Assembly: GCA_027056215.1 (NCBI GenBank)
Contig: JALULO010000175.1
Location: forward strand, 1-8,836
DNA: 8,836 nt
Source of the DNA: Campylobacterales bacterium
Lineage (GTDB): Bacteria; Campylobacterota; Campylobacteria; Campylobacterales; QNZT01
Direction: 5' to 3'
Both the position numbers and the translations under genes were made by a program. Positions 1 through 6,442 of the stretch are shown here, one piece after another. Under the pieces are notes generated by a model. It ran no database searches. It worked only from the letters and a program-made list of their open reading frames with translations, and was not told the origin of the DNA. Every line of letters begins with the position of its first letter. The first letter of the stretch is position 1.

Positions 1-645
1 TAAAAGTGCTTTATGCCCTCTAAGATAGGAAAAGCCCTCGTATACCAATGTTTTGATACTTTGCGTACTCTTTGTGTGAACCTCAAACTTGATCGTTGTA
101 AATATCACTATAGCGATCAAGAAAAGTACACCATCTATCATGATCGTTTTGTAAATACCTAGTTTTTCAACAGCCCCACCACCTACAGCCATCCCTAAAG
201 CAAAAGTAACTGACCAGATGATCGAGTGGAGTTCATTGGTGGTTTTGAGCATATCTTTTGCTACCACCTGTGGTAAAAGAGACATCTCTGCTTGAAAAAA
301 AAGCGATGCCGCAGTCATACGGATAAAGATAAAAAGCATCAAAAGCGGTACTTGTGAAATCTCAACGATACTAAGATATAAAAGCGTCATCACAAACTCG
401 ATACTTAACATCAAAATCATAAACTTTTTAAATTGAAACTTATCGACAACAGCACCACTCAAAGGTGCTAACAAGGCAGGCAAAGCGTACATACTCACAA
501 CAAGTGCATTGGTAACTGGATCTACACCAAACTTTAAAATCATCGTATAGATAGCGACATTGGAAAACCATGCACCAAAGTATGCGATAAACTGAACAAA
601 TGAGAGCCGTAATATAAGAGGGTTTTTTTAAATTTCACGATACAT
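1..645 (-). pseudogene. MFS transporter (MFS_3/DHA3-like), N-terminal part, cut by window edge and interrupted by an early stop codon
   Basis: The reverse strand encodes the first half of a major facilitator superfamily permease, an inner-membrane secondary transporter. The reading frame is open from 627 to the left edge, so the C-terminal half lies outside the window. Visible are a first membrane helix (around LSFVQFIAYFGAWFSN), a motif-A-like loop (GAVVDKFQFKK) and several more hydrophobic helices. This resembles the EntS/MFS_3 drug or siderophore exporter group. The best start is ATG at 643-645, reading MYREI and then TAA at 628-630, followed in the same frame by KNPLILRLS. A single T-to-A change would turn the TAA into a lysine codon and join the two parts. 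The next in-frame ATG (541-543) would lose the first helix. No good ribosome binding site precedes 645. It is either a nonsense-mutated gene or a sequencing error beside the seven-A run. Family call firm; broken status moderate. Confidence 0.7.
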
Positions 646-650
646 GAAAA

Positions 651-665
651 GATTATGACATAATC
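651..665. repeat. 15-bp near-perfect palindrome between the outer-membrane gene and the MFS fragment
   Basis: GATTATG and CATAATC form 7-bp arms around one central A. A one-base centre is too tight for a full hairpin, but a 5-bp stem with a TGACA loop is possible. Read on the minus strand, the arms are followed by TTTT, which could make a weak intrinsic terminator for the operon ending at 687. It could equally be an operator for the MFS gene, because a -10-like CATAAT (minus strand, 652-657) lies inside it. The sequence does not decide between these. Confidence 0.4.
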
Positions 666-686
666 CCTCTTCAACACAAACTAAGC

Positions 687-1841
687 TCAGTAACTAAGTA
701 CATATTTCAGATAATAACTGTTTTTTTGCATCCCAAATTCACTTTTCTGTGAACCACCATAAAGCATAGCACCTATGCTGAAGGTGTTGTTATCATTGAG
801 AATATAACGCAAAGAGGGAGAGATAAAACGTGAATCTTCACTATGTAAACTTTCGATATATAACAATGAACCAGATAGATAGATGGTAAAATCATAACTA
901 AGTGTTGTCCCTAGATGCCAATGAGCCATCGCAAGATTTGCAAAAAGTTCTTTGTTGAAGTTGGCAAGTAAGTCATCATAACCAAAAGTTTCAGAGCTAT
1001 AAAGCGTTTCTATCGTAAGATTCAATCCGTGTTCAAATGCATAATCCGCACCCACAAGCCCTTGAAAAAACTTTTTTTCTTCCTCTCTTCCAGATGACAT
1101 AGCAATACGACTTTTGATATATGCTCCCTCACTTCGCACGTCTATACCAGTATCACCCAAATCCCCTTCTATCGCATAAGCAAACATATTTGTGTCATTT
1201 GAGTGAATCGTATTTAAAGCGATATCTATCATATTGAGTGTAGTTTTATATCCTGCTGCATATTTTCTACTCTTATCCTTTCTTTGGCTTAATACACCAT
1301 AAATCTGAGACTGTGTGCCTATATATCTTGTATAAGAGAGTGCCATCACCCCAAATGTTTCATCTGGTTCAAGGGCATAACTGTTTTGGGGATTAAAAAG
1401 ATTGCTCGGTGTCCAGATATGGCCCACACCCATTGTGATATTTTGAAGTCCTGCTACAAGACGATTATTGTCATCCTGATAACCACCATAGAGACGATAT
1501 AATTTTGTATTTATATCGCCTTTTCCATAGTGATGAAAATGACTTTGCATTTTTATCGGGGTATCTGCATGAAGTTGTCTAAGATAAGAAAAAGAGTTAG
1601 AATCTATAAACTTTTTCCCAAAATAATTGACTATATCACCCGAAGTATGCATAAAATAATCGCCTTTATCCCAATCATAATAAAGACGCAATCGATTGTA
1701 ATTGTACAGATAACGTTTCTGTTGTGTTGGTACGTACGAGCCTTGAGAAAGTGTAAAGTTTGTATTTTCAATTCGTAGTGAACTTTGTGCATAAAGTGAT
1801 ATCGTAAAAAGAGAGAGAAGCACACATACTTTGAATATCAT
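687..1841 (-). CDS. Outer-membrane beta-barrel-like protein, last gene of the Lol-like operon, family not recognised
   Basis: The 384-residue product starts with a clear Sec signal peptide (about residues 1-18, hydrophobic MIFKVCVLLSLFTISLYA, cleavage before QSS). There is no lipobox cysteine. The mature part is rich in Tyr, Phe, Ser, Asn and Gly in alternating patterns, lacks further membrane helices and ends in YYLKYVLSY. An aromatic final residue is typical of BAM-assembled beta-barrels. I therefore infer an outer-membrane barrel of roughly 14-18 strands; the strand count is a guess. I do not recognise a named family. Its ATG overlaps the ATPase stop as ATGA, so it is translationally coupled to the ABC transporter, and AAAGG lies about 10 nt upstream. 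The coupling suggests it is the outer-membrane receiver or exit component of the system. A large soluble periplasmic beta-rich protein is the main alternative. Confidence 0.72.
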   Translation of the reverse strand: MIFKVCVLLSLFTISLYAQSSLRIENTNFTLSQGSYVPTQQKRYLYNYNRLRLYYDWDKGDYFMHTSGDIVNYFGKKFIDSNSFSYLRQLHADTPIKMQSHFHHYGKGDINTKLYRLYGGYQDDNNRLVAGLQNITMGVGHIWTPSNLFNPQNSYALEPDETFGVMALSYTRYIGTQSQIYGVLSQRKDKSRKYAAGYKTTLNMIDIALNTIHSNDTNMFAYAIEGDLGDTGIDVRSEGAYIKSRIAMSSGREEEKKFFQGLVGADYAFEHGLNLTIETLYSSETFGYDDLLANFNKELFANLAMAHWHLGTTLSYDFTIYLSGSLLYIESLHSEDSRFISPSLRYILNDNNTFSIGAMLYGGSQKSEFGMQKNSYYLKYVLSY

Positions 1842-2509
1842 GAAGATACAACCTTTCCATCGTTAAGCAAGATGGTACGTCTGGCATTTTTCATCACATA
1901 GTCATCATGAGATGAAAAGAGGATTGTCACCTTTTCTCTACGATTTAACTCTTTCATCATCTCCATCAAAGCTGTTGAATTTTTACTATCTAGGTTTGCA
2001 GTGGGTTCATCCGCCAAAATGATTTTTGGTTTAGAAGCCACTGCTCGTGCAACCGCCACACGTTGCTGCTGCCCACCACTTAGGAAGTTGGGTAAAGCAT
2101 CTAGTTTATCATCTATTTGTAAAATCGTTGCAACTTCTAGTACACGATCTTCAATCACTTTTTTATCAAATCCCTGAAGACGCATAATAAAGCCAATATT
2201 TTCTTTTACACTCAAAACCGGTACAAGATTGTACGCTTGAAATACAAATCCTATCTCATTAAGACGTATGTTTGTTTTTTCGGCAGAGGAGAGATGTGAG
2301 ATTTCTCTCTCTTCAAGCCAGATTTCACCCTCTGAAATATCATCCAATACCCCGATGGCATTGAGCAACGTTGTTTTCCCACATCCTGAAGGTCCGGTAA
2401 TCACGGTAAACTCTCCTGACGCAATCGTCAGATTGATATCACGAAGTGCGTGTACTTCACGCGCTTCTCCACGGTAAAAGTATTTATTGACATTGACGAG
2501 TTTTATCAT
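1838..2509 (-). CDS. ABC transporter ATP-binding protein, LolD/MacB type
   Basis: This is a complete 223-residue nucleotide-binding subunit that would power the two FtsX-type permeases encoded just upstream. It has Walker A GPSGCGKT (39-46), the Q-loop glutamine at 91 in FVFQAYNLVP, signature LSGGQQQR (143-150), Walker B IILADEP (163-169, catalytic Glu 168) and the switch His at 201 in SSHD. Every catalytic element is intact. The length and the NLVPVLSVKENI segment after the Q-loop fit the LolD/MacB/FtsE branch, whose members couple ATP hydrolysis to pulling substrates out of, or pushing them across, the periplasmic face rather than classical import. The start is ATG 2507-2509, overlapping the preceding permease stop by ATGA, with AAGGA (2517-2521) as ribosome binding site. 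A lolD symbol is not given because this is probably a paralogue of the housekeeping subunit. Confidence 0.95.
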   Translation of the reverse strand: MIKLVNVNKYFYRGEAREVHALRDINLTIASGEFTVITGPSGCGKTTLLNAIGVLDDISEGEIWLEEREISHLSSAEKTNIRLNEIGFVFQAYNLVPVLSVKENIGFIMRLQGFDKKVIEDRVLEVATILQIDDKLDALPNFLSGGQQQRVAVARAVASKPKIILADEPTANLDSKNSTALMEMMKELNRREKVTILFSSHDDYVMKNARRTILLNDGKVVSS

Positions 2510-3726
2510 CCTATATTCCTTATAACCTCTATGGGATTTAATTTTTTAATATTACGCAATGGAAGTGAGACACTCAACAAAGATGCGATTGCGATTGCGA
2601 CAAAAGTGGTTAAAAAATAATTTATTTTGATCGTAGCATAGATCACATTGTCTAAACCAAACTTACTCATACCAGCTGCAAAGATGGAAAGATCAAGACC
2701 ATACTGATTCAAATAGACTAAAAAGAGCAAACCAAGTACGCTACCCAAAAGATAACCTGCAAAGCCTAAAAAAAGTGCCTCTATAACCACTTGAAAACGT
2801 ATATATCTATAAGCATAACCGATCCCCAAAAGGATACCAAACTCACGTATACGATCCAGTATTGAGACATACATAACCCCTAAAATCCCTATAAATACAA
2901 CCGCCATGACGATAAAAAAGCTAATCTCATTAAAAACATTTAATAACGCCTGCATCTGTTTGAGCTGTGGATATAACTCGATAAAACGTTTAACATCAAA
3001 TTTTGGAAAAAGTTTTTTGATATCGTTTTGCAAAACTTCAGAAGGGACATCTTGACGCATAATCGCTATCTGTGTTGCTGTATTGTCTTTGAGTGCTAAC
3101 GATTTATCTAACGTTCTTCTTGATATAAAAAGTCCTCTTTGATCAAGCACAACATTGGTAGTATGCACGATAGCTTTTACATGAAATGCCATAGATTGTA
3201 TCTCATGATGGCTATCTTGTGTGGTAAAGATAACTTTAGAGCCGATATGGAGTTTTAGTTTTTCTGCTAAAGCACTTCCTACAAAAACACCATCTTTGGC
3301 AAAATCAAGTTTCCCCTCTTTCAAAAATGCACTAAATGTACCAAAAGACTCTTCCGCTTTAAGGTCTATACCAATCAATCTTGCTGGTTTTGATTTTCGT
3401 GCAGTTTGAGCCAATCCATCACTCATGATCCGCCAGATTGCATCGTGCACAACGCTAAGCTTTTTAAGTTTTGCCACCTTTTTATCAGCATCTAAGATAT
3501 GATATTTGATATCATTTTCCAGTCGATACTTTTTTGCAAATATAGAAACATCCCCACAATCACTACGTTTGGTTTTGTCTATCATGTGTTGGGACATACC
3601 ATCATATAAACCTTCTAGTCCAACCATCGTTCCCATACTCAATCCAATCATCAGTACCAAAAGGATAGCCCGACTCTTACGTAAAAATGCATTTTGATAT
3701 GCCATATGTAAAATCGTTTTAAACAT
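2506..3726 (-). CDS. FtsX-family ABC permease, LolC/LolE-like, second permease subunit
   Basis: The 406-residue inner-membrane protein has the four-helix LolC/LolE/MacB layout: one N-terminal helix (about 18-40), a large periplasmic domain (about 45-265), then three helices in the C-terminal FtsX domain. The cytoplasmic coupling segment DRIREFGILLGIGY follows the second helix, and the protein closes with LNPIEVIRNIG. The periplasmic domain contains LIGIDLKAEESFG, the 'GxD...E' motif of MacB_PCD domains. The TGMYDFDS-type motif seen in the partner permease is absent here, where it reads HTTNVVLDQRGLF. The two subunits have thus diverged and probably form an asymmetric heterodimer like LolC-LolE. 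The start at ATG 3724-3726 overlaps the previous stop by 8 nt and has a strong AGAGGAG (3734-3740). Substrate unknown. Confidence 0.9.
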   Translation of the reverse strand: MFKTILHMAYQNAFLRKSRAILLVLMIGLSMGTMVGLEGLYDGMSQHMIDKTKRSDCGDVSIFAKKYRLENDIKYHILDADKKVAKLKKLSVVHDAIWRIMSDGLAQTARKSKPARLIGIDLKAEESFGTFSAFLKEGKLDFAKDGVFVGSALAEKLKLHIGSKVIFTTQDSHHEIQSMAFHVKAIVHTTNVVLDQRGLFISRRTLDKSLALKDNTATQIAIMRQDVPSEVLQNDIKKLFPKFDVKRFIELYPQLKQMQALLNVFNEISFFIVMAVVFIGILGVMYVSILDRIREFGILLGIGYAYRYIRFQVVIEALFLGFAGYLLGSVLGLLFLVYLNQYGLDLSIFAAGMSKFGLDNVIYATIKINYFLTTFVAIAIASLLSVSLPLRNIKKLNPIEVIRNIG

Positions 3727-4930
3727 AACGTGTCTCCTCTACAGGGGTAAACGAACGAACATACGCAATCGGATAAACGATACTCAAAAGGTTTAACATA
3801 AATACCAGCATACTATTCCACATGACGGTAAAAGGATCAAACAGTGTCGGTACTTTGTCAGACACCACACCATAAGATTTATACATATCACTCATACCAG
3901 CTATAACAATAGGATGCACTTCAAAATAGTATGCAGTATACGCACCAAGTGGCACGGCTAAAAGTAAAGCGACAACTGTTAAAATCAAGATCTCCAAAAG
4001 GAGAAGTAGCGATATATTGGCATCACTTAGACCGATAGAACGTAAAACACCAAACTCTTTCATACGCGCGTTAACATTGATAAAGCCATATATCATGATG
4101 ACAAAAAAGATAACCAGGAAAAAGAGTCCCATAGAGATATAACCAAAAAAACTATCCATCTGCATCACTTCTACCATAGACTTCATGAGTGTTTTCCAAG
4201 TATAGACTTTCAAATCAGGTGGCAATTTTTGTGCAATCAAATGGCTTATTTGATCATTGTACTTCAAATTTGTAGCCATCGCTACGATATAGGTTGCCAT
4301 ATTTTTGGAGAGAAATATCTTATCAAAATATGCACGATTCATAAATGCACTCTGGCTATCAAAATCATACATCCCTGTTTTAAAAATACCACATACTTTA
4401 GCAAGCTCTGCCACAAAAGAGTAATCCACCGCCGAGCCAACAAAAGAGACTTCATCGCCTATATCCACATGTAACTTATCAGCCAGATTTTTCCCCATAT
4501 AAAGGCACTCTCCCTTGCTGTTATACTTTCCCTTAAGTAAGGCTTTTTTAAGTTGGGAAAGTTTTTCCTCCTTTACAAAATCTACACCTGTCAGCATCAT
4601 CGCAGAAGAGTATATCTTATGAGATGCGATTCCATACGTTTCAACTCTTGGGCTATATGCTTTTAACCCCTTGGTTTGGCTTAAAAGAGAAAGAGGTTTT
4701 TTTGTATCTTCGATAAGATAGTCATAGCCTCCTTTATCGCGATACTCTTTTTGATAGATTTGTAGTGATCCTGTATATACATTGAGAGCATTTTTGAGCA
4801 TACTAGAATGTGCACCATCCATAAATGCCACATACACGATAAATAGATAAACGGCTACAAACGTCAACAAAAAAGTCGTCAGTGAACGACCTTTATAAAA
4901 AAGGATATTTTTCCATGCTAAAAAAAACAT
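3719..4930 (-). CDS. FtsX-family ABC permease, LolC/LolE-like, first permease subunit
   Basis: The 403-residue inner-membrane permease has an N-terminal helix (about 17-40), a periplasmic domain to about 260 and three C-terminal helices carrying the FtsX domain. Its coupling motif is ARMKEFGVLRSIGLSD. The periplasmic domain holds LTGVDFVKEE and, later, GIFKTGMYDFDS, which closely resembles the G-x-F-x-TG-MYE/D-x-D-S signature I associate with LolC/LolE lipoprotein-release permeases. That favours a Lol-type over a MacB drug-efflux role, as does the absence of a MacA-like adaptor gene. I chose ATG 4928-4930. A TTG one codon earlier (4931-4933) is possible and would place the start 6 rather than 9 nt after the preceding stop. 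The ribosome binding site is weak (TGAGAT), so coupling to the LolA-like gene is likely. Confidence 0.9.
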   Translation of the reverse strand: MFFLAWKNILFYKGRSLTTFLLTFVAVYLFIVYVAFMDGAHSSMLKNALNVYTGSLQIYQKEYRDKGGYDYLIEDTKKPLSLLSQTKGLKAYSPRVETYGIASHKIYSSAMMLTGVDFVKEEKLSQLKKALLKGKYNSKGECLYMGKNLADKLHVDIGDEVSFVGSAVDYSFVAELAKVCGIFKTGMYDFDSQSAFMNRAYFDKIFLSKNMATYIVAMATNLKYNDQISHLIAQKLPPDLKVYTWKTLMKSMVEVMQMDSFFGYISMGLFFLVIFFVIMIYGFINVNARMKEFGVLRSIGLSDANISLLLLLEILILTVVALLLAVPLGAYTAYYFEVHPIVIAGMSDMYKSYGVVSDKVPTLFDPFTVMWNSMLVFMLNLLSIVYPIAYVRSFTPVEETRYV

Positions 4931-4939
4931 CAATCAATC

Positions 4940-5665
4940 TCAATGCGAAAAGCGTTTTAAAGCGCTTTTTCTAAAATATGCAGGATTGATTGGTGTATCA
5001 TATTTGGCATCTTCTATACGAATAGTTGTCATGTGATCTGGTTCATCAAAAGGTTTTACTTCCCAAAGTGTCGGCAAATAATAATCTCCAAACTTTTTTA
5101 CATCAGCATAGAGAAACTGACGTACCTTTTTACCATCGTCATCATAGTAGATATCTTTTTGACTGGTATAGTTGGTCATGTCTATTTGCGAAACAATCTT
5201 TCCCCACACTACTGCTGCATCAGGTTTAGGTGTCAAAGAAATCGTACTGATATTTCCATTTTTGGAAAGTAGTTTAGCCGTGTAATCATCTACAATCGAA
5301 CTCTGTTTTACCACATCATCGTTACTGATATCACTCCCCATCCACTTTTGCAACATCATCGAAGAGGGAATCTTTATCACACGTTCAATCTTTGGTATAT
5401 ACTGCCACATCTGCCCATCTAAACTTAAAAAAGTGATACCATGATCTTTTGCGGGAGAAAGCATCTTGACAAAATTCTTTTTCTTCCCCTTAGACCAACT
5501 TTCAAGTTCCATAGAACGTTGATGATTTTTGGTTTTAATCTGCATTTGCATCTTTAAGTAAAGTGTTTTTCCCCGCATATTATGGTTTACCTTTTTGATG
5601 ATATCTTCTGCTTTATTGGCAAAAAGTGCAACCGATAATAAAAGTAAAATCCCTATTTTTTTCAT
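4940..5665 (-). CDS. LolA-like periplasmic carrier (outer membrane lipoprotein-sorting protein family, COG2834-like)
   Basis: The 241-residue product has a Sec signal peptide (about 1-16, ending in LFA before NKAED) and no lipobox cysteine, so it should be soluble in the periplasm. After an N-terminal segment (AEDIIKKVNHNMRGKT), the chain is mostly beta-forming and carries hallmarks of the LolA_like (COG2834) family: LSPAKDHGITFLSLDGQMWQYIP (69-91), then KIPSSMMLQKWMGSDISNDDVV (98-119) and a C-terminal LPTLWEVKP. This family has the LolA/LppX half-barrel fold that shields a lipid or acyl group. It differs from housekeeping LolA by the MGSD motif and greater length. As the first gene of the operon, with AAGGGTGG before ATG 5663-5665, it is probably the shuttle between the ABC permeases and the outer membrane. 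Its cargo (lipoprotein, free lipid or other amphiphile) is unknown. Confidence 0.85.
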   Translation of the reverse strand: MKKIGILLLLSVALFANKAEDIIKKVNHNMRGKTLYLKMQMQIKTKNHQRSMELESWSKGKKKNFVKMLSPAKDHGITFLSLDGQMWQYIPKIERVIKIPSSMMLQKWMGSDISNDDVVKQSSIVDDYTAKLLSKNGNISTISLTPKPDAAVVWGKIVSQIDMTNYTSQKDIYYDDDGKKVRQFLYADVKKFGDYYLPTLWEVKPFDEPDHMTTIRIEDAKYDTPINPAYFRKSALKRFSH

Positions 5666-5687
5666 AATCCACCCTTATGATTTTAAT

Positions 5688-5703
5688 ATGACCACTTGGT
5701 CAT
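5688..5703. promoter_or_regulatory. Probable TetR operator: 16-bp inverted repeat at the operon transcription start
   Basis: ATGACCACTTGGTCAT has perfect 7-bp arms (ATGACCA and TGGTCAT) around a 2-bp spacer. Size and symmetry suit a TetR-family dimer. It lies between the divergent tetR and operon genes, starting at the predicted transcription start of the operon and before its ribosome binding site, so bound repressor would block initiation or early elongation. Assigning it to the adjacent TetR protein is inference from position. Confidence 0.8.
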
Positions 5704-5710
5704 TTATGAA

Positions 5711-5739
5711 ATGTTAACACTTTTTTGGTGATTTGTCAA
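5711..5739 (-). promoter_or_regulatory. Sigma-70 promoter of the Lol-like operon
   Basis: On the minus strand, a perfect -35 TTGACA (5734-5739) is followed after exactly 17 bp by -10 TAACAT (5711-5716, 4 of 6 to consensus). The predicted start is near 5704, touching the 16-bp operator. A perfect -35 is unusual for Campylobacterota, where this element is often poorly conserved, and suggests a strong promoter held down by repression. Confidence 0.72.
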
Positions 5740-5770
5740 GGGTTTAATCTATTTATGAACAAAAAGTCAT

Positions 5771-5781
5771 TAAAATATAAT
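5771..5781 (+). promoter_or_regulatory. Candidate -10 region of the tetR gene
   Basis: TAAAAT (5771-5776) and TATAAT (5776-5781) overlap just before the tetR ribosome binding site AGGAG (5785-5789, 7 nt before the ATG). TATAAT matches the -10 consensus perfectly but would start the transcript inside the AGGAG. TAAAAT would preserve it with a very short leader. No convincing -35 is seen. The true start may lie further upstream. Confidence 0.35.
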
Positions 5782-5796
5782 ATCAGGAGTTAAAGT

Positions 5797-6390
5797 ATGC
5801 CAAAGATAGTCAATAAAGAGAAGATGAGAGAAAAGATTTTAGAAGCTGCCGTACAAGCTTTTGCAAAGCATGGCTTCTATAATACTACGATGAATCTCAT
5901 CGCAAAAGAAGCGGGTATAGCAAAAGGTACGCTTTACCTCTATTTTGACTCTAAAGAAGCACTTTCTATCGCATTTGTTAAGAGTTATTTTTCCCGTATG
6001 GAAAAGTGGCTTTCAGAACAAGGATACGCCCCTACCCTCGAAATATTTATACAAAACATTAAACACTCCCTGCTCATAGGGGAAGAAGAAGCAAAATTTA
6101 TCCCCGTTTTTTTTGAAGCCTTTGGACCGAGTTTTCAATCAAATACTTTTCGCAGCACAATCGCCGAAGCTTTTGATAACATGGGAACATTTTATGCAAA
6201 CAACCTTGTTATACTACAAAAAAACAAAGAAATCAATCCAAACCTTAATAGCAAAGCATCAGGCAGAATCCTTGTCAGTATGCTTGATGGGATCATGTTA
6301 CATTACGGTCTTTTTGACCAAAAAAGAGATGCATTTGAAACCATGGTTGATGAAGCGCTTAAGATTTTTGAACAAGGATTAATCATATGA
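5797..6390 (+). CDS. TetR/AcrR-family transcriptional repressor
   Basis: The 197-residue protein has a textbook TetR N-terminal DNA-binding domain: REKILEAAVQAFAKHGFYNTT (11-31), then the helix-turn-helix and recognition helix around IAKEAGIAKGTLYLYFDSKEAL (35-56). The rest (about 60-197) is an all-helical ligand-binding and dimerisation domain with few family-specific signatures, so the inducer cannot be named. Such proteins usually repress their own or divergent genes and release DNA on binding a small, often hydrophobic, ligand. It is transcribed away from the Lol-like operon across a 131-bp gap containing a 16-bp inverted repeat, making that operon its likely target. An MFS gene follows 52 nt downstream on the same strand and may be co-transcribed. 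Start at ATG 5797 is supported by AGGAG at 5785-5789. Confidence 0.93.
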   Translation: MPKIVNKEKMREKILEAAVQAFAKHGFYNTTMNLIAKEAGIAKGTLYLYFDSKEALSIAFVKSYFSRMEKWLSEQGYAPTLEIFIQNIKHSLLIGEEEAKFIPVFFEAFGPSFQSNTFRSTIAEAFDNMGTFYANNLVILQKNKEINPNLNSKASGRILVSMLDGIMLHYGLFDQKRDAFETMVDEALKIFEQGLII

Positions 6391-6402
6391 TTTAACCAAA
6401 AT

Positions 6403-6429
6403 AGGAGTATGATATCTAGTATAACTCCT
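6403..6429 (+). repeat. Inverted repeat AGGAGT / ACTCCT in the tetR-MFS gap
   Basis: AGGAGT (6403-6408) and ACTCCT (6424-6429) form a 6-bp stem, extendable to 8 bp with one bulged A, around a loop of about 15 nt. The left arm is a perfect Shine-Dalgarno-like sequence, but it is 34 nt before the MFS start and directly abuts ATG 6409-6411. There is no T-run after the stem, so an intrinsic terminator is unlikely. It may control readthrough or translation between tetR and the MFS gene, or be chance. Confidence 0.35.
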
Positions 6430-6442
6430 AAAAAGTATCTAT

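Noticed and set aside
1530..1778. Plus-strand open frame of 82 codons opposite the barrel gene
   Set aside because: It is antisense to a gene with a clear signal peptide and operon coupling, and its product has no recognisable features. The same applies to other antisense frames, such as 4229-4474, 5026-5272, 7975-8232 and 8245-8502.
687..5665. Interpretation as a MacAB-TolC-type macrolide or peptide efflux system
   Set aside because: There is no membrane-fusion adaptor or TolC-like gene, the ATPase is not fused to a permease, and a LolA-like carrier is present with a LolC/E-like motif in one permease.
6307..6319. GGTC-TTTTT-GACC inverted repeat inside tetR
   Set aside because: The arms are only 4 bp, lie within coding sequence and are likely by chance in A/T-rich DNA.
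6113..6382. Overlapping plus-strand frame inside the TetR gene
   Set aside because: It lies in another frame of a well-supported TetR gene, with no ribosome binding site or domain evidence.
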